Shown piece after piece: positions 1 through 7,956 of a stretch of DNA of 56,027 nt. Both the position numbers and the translations under genes were made by a program. Within the stretch, counting starts at the first letter, position 1, and each line of letters opens with the position of its first letter. The stretch is taken from the NCBI GenBank assembly GCA_910585295.1, contig CAJUDE010000052.1, positions 1 to 56,027 on the forward strand. Direction: 5' to 3'. This DNA comes from an uncultured Lachnospiraceae bacterium. Lineage in GTDB: Bacteria; Bacillota; Clostridia; Lachnospirales; Lachnospiraceae. Below the pieces are notes generated by a model, which ran no database searches, had not been told where the DNA came from, and was given only the letters and a program-made list of their open reading frames with translations.

Positions 1-92
1 AGGGGCATGGCGCTCAAATCTTTGAACTTTCAAGGTCATTCCACTGTTCTGCTGTCAAGGTGCTTGCCACCGCCCTGTGCGGCAACTCGTAT
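1..92 (-). other. rRNA-operon-like leader, runs off left edge
   Basis: The minus-strand transcript from the promoter at 93-121 would contain two ACCTTGA boxes (complements at 30-36 and 55-61, 25 bp apart) and no good open reading frame. Repeated ACCTTGA segments are familiar from leaders just before 16S rRNA genes in Clostridia. The expected 16S gene would lie left of the window and cannot be seen, so the identification stays tentative. Confidence 0.35.
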
Positions 93-121
93 ATACTACC
101 ATGCCTGCCGCCTTTTGTCAA
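93..121 (-). promoter_or_regulatory. Strong leftward sigma-A promoter
   Basis: Read on the minus strand there is a perfect -35 TTGACA (complement at 116-121), a 17-bp spacer, and a -10 TAGTAT (93-98). No protein gene begins downstream inside the window, so the transcript must run off the left edge. Its strength and the sequence that follows suggest a stable-RNA (rRNA) operon promoter; that part is inference. Confidence 0.6.
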
Positions 122-181
122 TGGCTTTTTTGGATTTTTTTCATATTTTTTAAAATGTTTTAAATCTTAAAAAATATGGAA

Positions 182-269
182 CGGAGAAAGAGGGATTCGA
201 ACCCTCGCGCCGGTTACCCGACCTATACCCTTAGCAGGGGCACCTCTTCGGCCTCTTGAGTATTTCTCC
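182..269 (-). tRNA. tRNA-Ser (anticodon GCU)
   Basis: The minus strand folds into an 88-nt class II tRNA. The acceptor arms GGAGAAA and TTTCTCC pair perfectly, the anticodon loop CTGCTAA gives anticodon GCT, a long variable arm is present, and the T-loop reads GGTTCGAATCC. The discriminator base is G, as in serine tRNAs. CCA is not encoded (TTCC follows), so it must be added by a nucleotidyltransferase. It reads AGC/AGU codons. Confidence 0.95.
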
Positions 270-321
270 GAATTGACATTATCTCTATTCAAATTATCAA
301 TTGCGCCGTAACGCATTGCCT

Positions 322-350
322 ATTTTACTAAATAAAAACTATTTTGTCAA
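322..350 (-). promoter_or_regulatory. Promoter of tRNA-Ser
   Basis: On the minus strand, -35 TTGACA (345-350), a 17-bp spacer and -10 TAAAAT (322-327) lie about 50 bp upstream of the tRNA 5' end. This is close to the sigma-A consensus and is the only good promoter between the chemotaxis gene and the tRNA. Confidence 0.75.
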
Positions 351-408
351 TACCTTTTTTTAACTTTAATAAATTTCTCCTTATACTATACAAGAACCCT
401 TAATAAAC

Positions 409-2079
409 TTATATATGAAACTTATCCATCAGCCCTACCATTGTTTCCACTTGGGCTTTTTGTTCCTGGCTTACCGCGGCTGTTTCCTCAGAAGCTGCAG
501 AATTGCTATCTACAATCTCCGCTATCCTCATTACGCTTTCATTAATCTGGTGCATATTCTGCACATCACCCGTTAAGATTCCAGACATCTCACCCATTCT
601 CTCTGTCGCCTGTTTCGCCCCTAGCATTACTTCATCCATACTTGCCGCAGTCTCATCAGCAATTGAGATCCCTTTATCTACAGCCAGAATTGTCCTTTCA
701 ATTAATTTATCTGTTTCGCCCGCTGCCTTTGCAGATTCGTCTGCCAGGCCTTTTACCTGGTCTGCCACAATTGCAAACCCTTTTCCTGCTTCCCCTGCCC
801 GCGCTGCCTCAATTGCAGCATTTAATGACAAGAGGTTTGTCTGGGAAGCAATATCCTCAATTGTGCTGATAATCTTACCAATCTCCTCAGAACAATTGCT
901 AATATCACTGATTGCTTCCTTTAATTCCTGCATTTTATTATTGCCTACTTCAAGCACATGGCCTGCACGGGTGGAAATTTCCACAGTTTCCGCCGCCTCA
1001 GACGCACTATGCTCCATGCTCTCGTACATATTATGTATCAGGCTCACTAAATCAGACACCTTCCCCGCCTGTTCCATGCTCCCTTCCGCCAAATCAACCG
1101 CAGCACATGATAACTGCTCAGACCCACTATCTATCTGACGTGAAACTTCCCGTATTGTAACCAAAGTTTCCTTCATTTTTTCGCTGATTTTCAAAAGTGA
1201 TTCTTTAATTTGGCCATATTCCCCTACATACTCCTGTTCCATCTGGAAATTGTAATCCCCATCCCCCATCTTCTCCAAAATATCTGAAATCTCCTGGATC
1301 ATATCTGTGGTGCTTCGCTTCATATGGGAAATTGCGCCTGCCATTCTCCCTACTTCACTATCGTCTTCCATAAGGTCAAATTCTGTATGGAAATTCCCCC
1401 CTGCAAGTATAAGCATCTGGTCAGAAACCTTTATAATAGGCTCCAATAATTCTTTTCTTGAGAATCTCACAATTTTCACAATTTGCAAAATAAGGTACGC
1501 AAACGAAAGGGCATACATCAATTCGACTATGGCCTGGAACATTTTTAATTTCGCTTTAGAAGCGCTGACACGGGCTTGTATCTCACTAATCGCCTCATCC
1601 GTTAATGTAGTAATCTGCTGTGTTGTATTTGCATATTCTTCCCCAAATACATTTTCTATTGCCGTTTGGATATCACCTTCTCCCGCAAGCGCAAGGGCTT
1701 CTTCCTCAATTGGGACCAAGCCGTTGGAAAAATCTGCAATTTGGTTCATCTTCTCCCATTCTTCTTTGGTAATATAATTCTTTTCCAACCCAGCCCAGGC
1801 AATATCACGGTTCTTATCCTCATTCAATTCCTTCATATATCTGTCATAATATTCCTGCTGCCCTGTAGCTGCATATGCCTGCACAGCATGGGTCAAATTC
1901 TTTGAGCCGATCCGATACTGATTTAAGTATGTAGTAGTCTCTAATTCTTCATCTGTTACCCTGCTCATCCAAACATTTGTCCCAATTGACAGCAGAAGCA
2001 GCACGGCTCCTACTACAACTGCAGCCACGGATTGCTTAATTATTTTTTTTAATTGAAATGATTGGCTGTTCTTTTCCAT
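409..2079 (-). CDS. Methyl-accepting chemotaxis protein
   Basis: A 556-residue membrane chemoreceptor that should signal through CheW/CheA to the flagellar motor or another output. TM1 (about 13-37) and TM2 (about 182-204) flank an extracellular helical sensor of about 145 residues, consistent with a four-helix-bundle ligand domain. A HAMP region (about 205-258) and a long coiled-coil signalling domain follow. The conserved hairpin tip lies at about 424-440 (EAARAGEAGKGFAIVAD). No PAS domain and no C-terminal CheR pentapeptide are seen. The start is supported by GAGGAAC upstream. No chemotaxis or flagellar genes are nearby, so the ligand cannot be inferred. It is transcribed alone from the promoter at 2129-2157. 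Confidence 0.93.
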   Translation of the reverse strand: MEKNSQSFQLKKIIKQSVAAVVVGAVLLLLSIGTNVWMSRVTDEELETTTYLNQYRIGSKNLTHAVQAYAATGQQEYYDRYMKELNEDKNRDIAWAGLEKNYITKEEWEKMNQIADFSNGLVPIEEEALALAGEGDIQTAIENVFGEEYANTTQQITTLTDEAISEIQARVSASKAKLKMFQAIVELMYALSFAYLILQIVKIVRFSRKELLEPIIKVSDQMLILAGGNFHTEFDLMEDDSEVGRMAGAISHMKRSTTDMIQEISDILEKMGDGDYNFQMEQEYVGEYGQIKESLLKISEKMKETLVTIREVSRQIDSGSEQLSCAAVDLAEGSMEQAGKVSDLVSLIHNMYESMEHSASEAAETVEISTRAGHVLEVGNNKMQELKEAISDISNCSEEIGKIISTIEDIASQTNLLSLNAAIEAARAGEAGKGFAIVADQVKGLADESAKAAGETDKLIERTILAVDKGISIADETAASMDEVMLGAKQATERMGEMSGILTGDVQNMHQINESVMRIAEIVDSNSAASEETAAVSQEQKAQVETMVGLMDKFHI

Positions 2080-2128
2080 AACTGTTCCTCACATCCTTCT
2101 ATGTCTATCTACAATTTTGACTACTAAT

Positions 2129-2157
2129 ATCTTACTTTATATTGCTTCTCTAGTCAA
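2129..2157 (-). promoter_or_regulatory. Promoter of the chemotaxis receptor gene
   Basis: Minus strand: -35 TTGACT (2152-2157), 17-bp spacer, -10 TAAGAT (2129-2134), about 50 bp upstream of the start codon at 2079. Confidence 0.6.
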
Positions 2158-2210
2158 GATTAACTATTGCTTTTCCATTCTAATATCCAAATTTTAGCAA
2201 TATTAACAAA

Positions 2211-2243
2211 GAAGGGAGCAAAAATTACATTTTCGCTCCCTTC
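2211..2243 (-). terminator. Rho-independent terminator after the fumarase genes
   Basis: Perfect arms GAAGGGAGC and GCTCCCTTC, extended by A/T pairs, flank a short loop. On the minus strand a T-rich stretch follows. It lies about 55 bp past the stop codon of the fumarase beta-subunit gene. Confidence 0.7.
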
Positions 2244-2296
2244 TATCACTTGCTTGGCTCCAAAATTATCTGCCAAGCGGCCGGCACATTGGCTAT

Positions 2297-2905
2297 TTAT
2301 TTTGCATATTCCCTAGCTGCAAATTCATAGAGGTTGTTTCCATCCCTGTCAATTACCACAATAACTGGGAAATCCTGCACTTCCAATTTTAATATGGCTT
2401 CCGCCCCCAAATCCCCATAACAGACCAATTCAGATTTTTTAATGCATTTAGAAAGCAAGGCGCCAGCCCCTCCGACTGCCGCAAAATAAACTGCTTGGTT
2501 CCGTACAATCCCGTCAATCACTTCTGGGGCGCGCTTCCCTTTCCCTATCATTGCCTTTTGGCCTAAATCCAGTAAACGGGACGCATATTTATCCATACGG
2601 CTTGCTGTTGTAGGCCCAGCAGAACCAATAGGCTTACCTTCCCTTGCCGGGGAGGGCCCCATATAATAAATTGCAGAATCCACGATGGGAAATGGCAACG
2701 CCTCCCTTAACTTATGGCTTAATTCTTCCTGCCCCAGCTTCCCATCCCCATTAAAATCTTTTTCCACTCTGTCTAGCGCTTCTGCCATACGTTTATGGGC
2801 CGCGTCCCTGGCTACATAAATTGTCCCTGAAATATATACATAATCACCTGCATGGAGTCCCTGTGTAATTTCTGCATTTATTGGCGTATTGATATATTTA
2901 TCCAT
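2297..2905 (-). CDS. Fumarate hydratase class I, beta (C-terminal) subunit
   Basis: A 202-residue protein matching the C-terminal domain of [4Fe-4S] class I fumarases and tartrate dehydratases. With the alpha subunit encoded just upstream it would interconvert fumarate and L-malate. The segment IGSAGPTTASRMDKYA (about 88-103) is the family substrate-loop signature. The start at 2905 follows AAGGGATGAGGAT. It is 61 bp downstream of the alpha gene on the same strand and shares its terminator at 2211-2243. Tartrate dehydratase is the main alternative for this fold; fumarase is the commoner role in Clostridia. Confidence 0.9.
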   Translation of the reverse strand: MDKYINTPINAEITQGLHAGDYVYISGTIYVARDAAHKRMAEALDRVEKDFNGDGKLGQEELSHKLREALPFPIVDSAIYYMGPSPAREGKPIGSAGPTTASRMDKYASRLLDLGQKAMIGKGKRAPEVIDGIVRNQAVYFAAVGGAGALLSKCIKKSELVCYGDLGAEAILKLEVQDFPVIVVIDRDGNNLYEFAAREYAK

Positions 2906-2966
2906 GGCCTATCCTCATCCCTTCTATATTATTAGCATCCCATTCCTGATACGCTCCCCTGCTGGT

Positions 2967-3812
2967 TTAGAGTACCCTCACCACATGGCGGTTCACATGG
3001 CAGCAGATATTAATAGCAACTGGCAGACCAGCAATATGGGTGGGATATGTATTGATGTTGACTGCCAGGGCCGTGGCTGTGCCTCCTAAGCCGCCAGGCC
3101 CTATCCCCAGCATATTAATTTTCCCTAACATTTCCTCTTCAAGCTCCCGAACATATAGGACAGGGGAGCGTTCATCCACCCTCCTTGCCAAAGCTTTTTT
3201 GGCAAGCAGCGCACATTTTTCAAAAGTACCGCCAATCCCTACGCCCACGACCATTGGCGGGCATGCATTTGGCCCTGCATCTCTTACTGCCGTTAAAATA
3301 GCATCCTTGACCCCCTCTATGCCATCGGAAGGCTTTAACATAAACACCCTGCTCATATTCTCACTGCCAAAACCTTTTGGAGCCAAGGTAAGCTTCACCT
3401 TGTCCCCTGCCACGATATCATAATGGATGACCGCTGGTGTATTGTCTTTGGTATTTTCCCGGATTATCGGGTCGCCCACTACTGACTTCCTTAAAAACCC
3501 TTCCAAGTACCCAAGGCGGACGCCTTCATTAATAGCATCCTCAAGCAGCCCCCCTTCCAGATGGACATCTTGCCCAATTTCCGCAAATACAACCGCCATC
3601 CCAGTATCTTGGCAAATTGGGATCATTTCCTTCCCTGCAATATCCAGGTTTTCTTGAAGCTGCCCTAATATTTTTTTCCCTACTGGCGACTGTTCCCTGG
3701 CCGCCGCAGACACCAAAGCCTTTTCCATATCTTCCGAAAGGTAATGGTTTGCCTCTATGCACATTTCTTTTATATGGTTTGTTATTTCTTCTGTTGAAAC
3801 CCTGCGAATCAT
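2967..3812 (-). CDS. Fumarate hydratase class I, alpha (N-terminal) subunit
   Basis: About 281 residues, carrying the Fe-S domain of class I fumarase. Likely cluster cysteines sit in PICQDTGMA, in GPNACPPMVVG and near the C-terminus (INICCHVNRH). GIGGTFEKCALLAKKAL is the typical family core. I start it at 3812 (MIRRVST), because AAAGGAG lies 8 bp before that ATG. A start six codons earlier would cover the ribosome-binding site. A TATAAT-like -10 element sits at 3831-3836. It is co-directional with the beta-subunit gene and presumably cotranscribed. Confidence 0.92.
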   Translation of the reverse strand: MIRRVSTEEITNHIKEMCIEANHYLSEDMEKALVSAAAREQSPVGKKILGQLQENLDIAGKEMIPICQDTGMAVVFAEIGQDVHLEGGLLEDAINEGVRLGYLEGFLRKSVVGDPIIRENTKDNTPAVIHYDIVAGDKVKLTLAPKGFGSENMSRVFMLKPSDGIEGVKDAILTAVRDAGPNACPPMVVGVGIGGTFEKCALLAKKALARRVDERSPVLYVRELEEEMLGKINMLGIGPGGLGGTATALAVNINTYPTHIAGLPVAINICCHVNRHVVRVL

Positions 3813-3891
3813 GATGCACTCCTTTAACATATTATACTATCCTTGCTTTTATAATAATGGATATCTGTATTTCTGTAAATCCTTTTCTTTC

Positions 3892-5538
3892 TCAATTCCC
3901 ATAACCTGCAAAATATTCCTGCGCCGCTTTCCGTGCAAAATATTTGGAAAAGTGGAATGTCCGTATTCCCATATGCTCTGTATTGTCCAAAATTCTCTGA
4001 AATTCCAAATCCAGCCTGCATCTTTTGCATTCCGTGGCATAGCCTGACATGTTTCCCCCTTTACCGTAAACACCATCTTTTGAATCACTGCCATAGGAAT
4101 AACCATCCCTTGTTTCTTGGGAGTGCATATGTTCAAATCTGCACCTACTCAATACAGGGGCCGCATCCATAGATAGATTTGCCAAATACAGGACATCCTC
4201 ATACCCAATCTTATCTCCCAGTTGCCCCACATTATAGGAAGCAATCAGGCAGTCTACCCTTCCAAAGGAAAAAAGCAGATAAAAAACCGTTACAACTCCC
4301 ATGCAGTAACGAAACAGCCCAAATTCGCTTTTCACAATATTCACCATTACGCCCGCTAAAAGGAACACCAGCATGGCTAAGAACCACAGAACCAGCACCC
4401 GAAGGAAACTTAAATGGTATGCCCCTATATACAAAAACATACGGAAAGCGCTGGAAGCAACCATAATATAGGTGCATCCCGAAAAAAACATAAGCAGTAT
4501 TTTTAGCAATTTGTTTATATGAAAAACGGCAAGGCATAAAACCACAAGCGCGAAATTAAACACACTGACAAACAGCAATTGGAAAAATCCCTGGCGGGCA
4601 TAGCCCGCATAAGTATAGCCTTTTGGCAGCAGCCTCCCTCCAGTAAACAAAAAAATAACCTGAATCACGCAAAAAACCAAATATACCACTGTGACCATGG
4701 AAAGAAACGTAATAGCTGTGACAGGATTTTTCTTCTCCTGCCCTTTTTTCCATTTTGGCATGTTATTCAAAGATAGCGCAGACAAGAAACAGTAAATTCC
4801 AAAAAATCCTAACGCCAGTAAAAATAAAACAAGGAATAAATTAGACGAAAAAATTACCCGCCCCAATGAATGATAGAATATATTTCCAATGAACTTGGAA
4901 AATATCTGGTCTGCACTGCTTAAAAGCCCAGTCATCACAAGCAGCATTGGAAGCCCAATCAAAACCCCTATAAAAATATGCAGGGTATTTTTATCTAGTT
5001 TACCATGTTTCTTATGTTTTTTCTGATAGTCCGCAAAATGGACAAAAGGGCTTGCAAGCTCTGGTATCATGCATAAATATAAAAATAAGATATTGCAGAT
5101 ATATTGCATCAGGCTCCATCCACGGCCATCATAAATCTGCTGAACCATAAAGGCAGTGATTAGCAGAAGGATCCCAACTGTATTAAAAAATATCACAAAC
5201 CAATTGGCTGTAAGGACCGTGCTAATCCCCAATAAAAAACAACCCCCTATGTAATACCAATTTGCCTTATGCCAGGATATCCCACATTTTTTCAAATACA
5301 GCAAACAGACTGCAAATGTCACAGCTGTAATGGCTGGATAAGTGACCCCAATAAAATTACGGTAAAATGCGAAAGTAAAACAAATCCCATACATCAGTGA
5401 CAACTTTATAAAATAAAGCGCGTGTTCCCTGACTACAGGGTTGGATGGTGGGTTTGCCGCCTGGTTCCCTGGCAAATCCCCAAACTCATTTTGTTGCTGC
5501 CCTACTTGTTGGTTTCCCAATTTATTTTCATTGCCCAT
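3892..5538 (-). CDS. Multi-pass membrane protein, DUF4173/DUF4153-like
   Basis: About 548 residues with a polar, Gln/Asn-rich N-terminus (about 30 residues) followed by roughly ten or more hydrophobic helices and a C-terminal soluble tail. The segment GYTYAGYARQGFFQLLFVS fits the DUF4173 family, whose function is unknown. The ATG at 5538 is preceded by GGAGGGATTGGG and overlaps the end of the XRE regulator gene by 11 bp, implying translational coupling. A start 32 codons further upstream is possible but lacks a ribosome-binding site. Being coupled to an XRE regulator and near a DUF2975 protein suggests a small regulated membrane module, but no substrate can be named. Confidence 0.75.
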   Translation of the reverse strand: MGNENKLGNQQVGQQQNEFGDLPGNQAANPPSNPVVREHALYFIKLSLMYGICFTFAFYRNFIGVTYPAITAVTFAVCLLYLKKCGISWHKANWYYIGGCFLLGISTVLTANWFVIFFNTVGILLLITAFMVQQIYDGRGWSLMQYICNILFLYLCMIPELASPFVHFADYQKKHKKHGKLDKNTLHIFIGVLIGLPMLLVMTGLLSSADQIFSKFIGNIFYHSLGRVIFSSNLFLVLFLLALGFFGIYCFLSALSLNNMPKWKKGQEKKNPVTAITFLSMVTVVYLVFCVIQVIFLFTGGRLLPKGYTYAGYARQGFFQLLFVSVFNFALVVLCLAVFHINKLLKILLMFFSGCTYIMVASSAFRMFLYIGAYHLSFLRVLVLWFLAMLVFLLAGVMVNIVKSEFGLFRYCMGVVTVFYLLFSFGRVDCLIASYNVGQLGDKIGYEDVLYLANLSMDAAPVLSRCRFEHMHSQETRDGYSYGSDSKDGVYGKGGNMSGYATECKRCRLDLEFQRILDNTEHMGIRTFHFSKYFARKAAQEYFAGYGN

Positions 5539-5743
5539 CCCAATCCCTCCATTCCAAAATATCCCCTGGCTGGCAATCCAACGCCTTGCAGATTTTATCC
5601 AGAGTATCAATCTTAATTGCTTTTGCTTTGCCATTTTTCAAAATTGAAACATTTGCCATTGTAATCCCTACTTTTTCAGAAAGCTCTGTCACGCTCATCT
5701 TCCGTTTCGCAAGCATTACATCTATATTGATAATAATCGCCAT
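5528..5743 (-). CDS. XRE/Cro-type HTH regulator (YozG-like)
   Basis: A 71-residue single-domain DNA-binding protein. A helix-turn-helix is visible in VTELSEKVGITMANVSILK (about 18-36). The C-terminal TLDKICKALDCQPGDILEW is typical of YozG-type regulators, which usually sit next to DUF2975 membrane proteins, as here. GGAGGGAAAG precedes the ATG. It probably binds the perfect 13-bp inverted repeat at 6366-6400 upstream of the DUF2975 gene and so controls its own operon; that is inference. Confidence 0.88.
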   Translation of the reverse strand: MAIIINIDVMLAKRKMSVTELSEKVGITMANVSILKNGKAKAIKIDTLDKICKALDCQPGDILEWRDWDGQ

Positions 5744-5816
5744 CTTTCCCTCCGTTTGCTGTTATTCCATAATCGCCTCGTGATATGCGCGTACTTTGGC
5801 ACATATATTTATTCCC

Positions 5817-6296
5817 TTAGATTGTCAGCTCGTTTTCCTTCTGGATGTCCGCCGCTTTCTGCACCAGATGGGAAAGGGCCGCCGCCGCAACCGATACTGC
5901 CACTCCGGCAAATTCGACAAGAAGGGAAGCTAAGAAAATTGCAGGATGGTTCATGTTTAACAACAATAACACAATGTTTGCCAGGAAAAAATACCCACTG
6001 TCTGCAAATGCCAAAATTGAAATATACTTTAAAAACCTGGAATTATCCATTGAAAAGGAATTGTCCCTGCCTATTTCCGTCACAATCTTCCATCCAAAAT
6101 ATAATATTAGGAAGCATGGGATTGCAGAAACCCAAATTACAATTAACCACGGCAGGTAGCAATAGGATAATTCTGGATTATCCTTAGCTATCCCACTTCC
6201 AAACATAGGGAGAAAATAAAAATACATGGCGGCGCCGCAAACCGCAATTCCACCAATAATCCATTTTAACCATTTACTGAAACTTGCTTGAGCCAT
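5817..6296 (-). CDS. DUF2975 family membrane protein
   Basis: About 159 residues with four predicted transmembrane helices (near 10-30, 48-70, 95-115 and 125-148). The segment DNSFSMDNSRFLKYIS and the C-terminal SHLVQKAADIQKENELTI match DUF2975 proteins. The start at 6296 follows AAGGAGGTATTTT; a longer frame starting at 6347 would begin upstream of this site. It lies 73 bp before the XRE gene on the same strand. The function of DUF2975 is unknown; it is usually paired with a small XRE regulator. Confidence 0.85.
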   Translation of the reverse strand: MAQASFSKWLKWIIGGIAVCGAAMYFYFLPMFGSGIAKDNPELSYCYLPWLIVIWVSAIPCFLILYFGWKIVTEIGRDNSFSMDNSRFLKYISILAFADSGYFFLANIVLLLLNMNHPAIFLASLLVEFAGVAVSVAAAALSHLVQKAADIQKENELTI

Positions 6297-6365
6297 AAAA
6301 TACCTCCTTAATTGCCAGATTGTCATCCACCTACGTCCATAATACACTGTAATAAAATAAATGTC

Positions 6366-6400
6366 AATAATTATTTATCGAAATACAATAAATAATTATT
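6366..6400. promoter_or_regulatory. Perfect 13-bp inverted repeat, candidate XRE operator
   Basis: AATAATTATTTAT (6366-6378) and its exact reverse complement (6388-6400) are separated by 9 bp (CGAAATACA). The repeat lies about 70-100 bp upstream of the DUF2975 start, where promoter and operator would be expected. The only DNA-binding protein in this module is the XRE protein, so it is the likely ligand. A chance AT-rich palindrome cannot be excluded. Confidence 0.5.
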
Positions 6401-6465
6401 AGTTTTTAATATATATATCAACTTGTAGGAAAGGATATGGAAATTACATTTACAGACATTAAAAT

Positions 6466-6578
6466 GCACAAAAAGTATCTGGAAAGCAGCTTTCCAAAGC
6501 GCTTTTATGTGCAAAGCGCTTCCCTCACAAGTGATGGAAACCTTTTGGCGCTATGAATTGCAAAATGGGGAAATTCAA
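6466..6578. repeat. Truncated copy of the MITE-like element found at 52583-52776
   Basis: This 113-bp stretch matches 52661-52776 with about ten differences by eye, ending in a slightly decayed terminal repeat (AAAATGGGGAAATTCAA). The left half and left terminal repeat are missing. Internal hairpins are kept: GCACA...TGTGC encloses GGAAAGC-A-GCTTTCC, followed by an imperfect TTCC...GGAA stem. It sits between the DUF2975 promoter region and the CorA-like gene. A 39-codon frame starting at 6436 runs through it, but I do not count that as a gene. Confidence 0.75.
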
Positions 6579-6702
6579 TTTTATTGGATTATAGACAACA
6601 ATATCAAAATATGGTATGATTTTACTAGGAAAAATACACTGTTTACATCACATCAAGAAAAGAAAAAGGAGCCGTATCTAAGCTCCCATAATGAGGCATT
6701 TT

Positions 6703-7668
6703 ATGGAAAATTACACCTTTCTTCAAACTATGGGCAGAGGCCGCCACCCAGAGGGTGCGGGCATTGAAAATAGCTCTTACTGCATTTTTTCAAGCCCTAT
6801 TCAGGAGCCAGTCCTGCGCCAGCGTATTTTTGGGGACGAAACTTCCTTAACCTTGGAACTCAACTATGGGGAAGGGGATTTGATGAGCGATTTCCGTCTC
6901 CGGCAAGACGGCACAAACCTTGTGCTGGAAGAATCCCCTATAGGCCTGTTCCAAAATTTCCTGATGGAGAAAGAAATAAAATACATAGGCCAGGCTTATA
7001 TGTATGCCCTTTTATTTAAAATTGCCAACTTAGGCGAGATTATTGAATACAGCATCAAAGAAATGAAGGTTTTAGAAGATTCTCTGGATAACAGCATTGA
7101 CAATAGCGGCACTTACCAAATTTTGGACTTCCGCCGCCGTTATACGGAATATGGCAATCAAATCATTGCCCTTAAGGAAATACTTGCCAGAATTGACAAA
7201 GGCTACTATCCAATCCAAATGCAGAACAGCTATGTGCTTCAAGGGCAGGTGGCGCTGGATTTTCGATTTTTGGAAGAACATTATGAACTAAACAAAAATA
7301 CCATAATCAAAGACCTGGACACCTATACCTCTATCATTAACAACAATATTAACCGCAACACGCGGCTTTTAACCCTAGTGTCTTTGGGCGCTGTGGCATT
7401 AAACTTTATGTTTGGGAGCCTTCTGGCAGTCAGCCCAGTCATTGGCGTTGCAGGAGGCGTCCTAATTGGAGGCCTAACTGCAGGGGCTGCTGTTTTCTAC
7501 CGTTCAAACGGAAGCCGGCGTTTCCCACGCCTCCACGACAGCCAAATCCTTCCAGAAGCATTGGAAGAGAAACCCAGCGGCAATCCCAATACATTGGAAA
7601 AGCAGCAGGGGGCAGCAGAGAATGCAGCAGAACCAAAAGAAAACCCTTTGAACAATGAAAATACTTAA
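6703..7668 (+). CDS. CorA-like two-helix membrane protein, function unknown
   Basis: About 321 residues. The first ~100 form a soluble beta-rich part; a long helical region follows (about 115-235) with many charged residues; then come two hydrophobic helices (about 240-256 and 260-285) and a short polar Pro/Glu/Asn-rich tail. This order (soluble N-domain, long helix, two C-terminal helices) resembles CorA metal transporters, but the CorA GMN motif is absent, so transport is unproven. I start it at 6703, where GAGG lies 6 bp upstream; the ATG at 6691 has no properly spaced site. It is the only rightward gene before 28 kb and ends before a terminator at 7859-7893. Confidence 0.6.
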   Translation: MENYTFLQTMGRGRHPEGAGIENSSYCIFSSPIQEPVLRQRIFGDETSLTLELNYGEGDLMSDFRLRQDGTNLVLEESPIGLFQNFLMEKEIKYIGQAYMYALLFKIANLGEIIEYSIKEMKVLEDSLDNSIDNSGTYQILDFRRRYTEYGNQIIALKEILARIDKGYYPIQMQNSYVLQGQVALDFRFLEEHYELNKNTIIKDLDTYTSIINNNINRNTRLLTLVSLGAVALNFMFGSLLAVSPVIGVAGGVLIGGLTAGAAVFYRSNGSRRFPRLHDSQILPEALEEKPSGNPNTLEKQQGAAENAAEPKENPLNNENT

Positions 7669-7679
7669 GATCCATGCAG

Positions 7680-7856
7680 CAATTATTCTCGCGAGCAATG
7701 AGCCAAGCAGCCGCGCGAGCGCGGATATTTGGCGAATGCCGCGAGGGGCGCTGTGTGCCGCCGGCACACGTTCAGCGCCGACCGAAACGGAGTGCAGGCC
7801 AAATACCCCGCAGCAAGCTACGGGACATGACCTAGCTTGCTGTGTGGTATTTGACT
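7680..7856. repeat. GC-rich structured intergenic region with nested hairpins
   Basis: Three hairpins lie in series: GCCAA...TTGGC around 7702-7734; GGCGCTG (7747-7753) with CAGCGCC (7773-7779) enclosing GTGTGCCG/CGGCACAC; and CAAATACC (7800-7807) with GGTATTTG (7846-7853) enclosing AGCAAGCTA/TAGCTTGCT. It is far more GC-rich than its surroundings and has no coding potential. It could be a dispersed REP-like repeat or a small structured RNA in the 3' region of the CorA-like gene. Confidence 0.55.
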
Positions 7857-7858
7857 AA

Positions 7859-7893
7859 AGCCGTGAACCTGATAACAGATTCACGGCTCTTTT
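7859..7893 (+). terminator. Rho-independent terminator after the CorA-like gene
   Basis: AGCCGTGAA (7859-7867) pairs perfectly with TTCACGGCT (7880-7888) and is followed by CTTTTTC on the plus strand. It lies between the rightward CorA-like gene and the end of the leftward pdu operon. It is strongest for the rightward transcript. Confidence 0.8.
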
Positions 7894-7956
7894 TCTTTTG
7901 TATGGACTGTACTTCCTTATTGTATCCCAACTATTTATAGAAAACAACGGATAACA

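Noticed and set aside
6436..6767. Short rightward frames (39 and 86 codons) before the CorA-like gene, possibly its displaced 5' part
   Set aside because: They run through a non-coding repeat that also occurs at 52.6 kb, where the frame is broken, and they are not in frame with the membrane protein.
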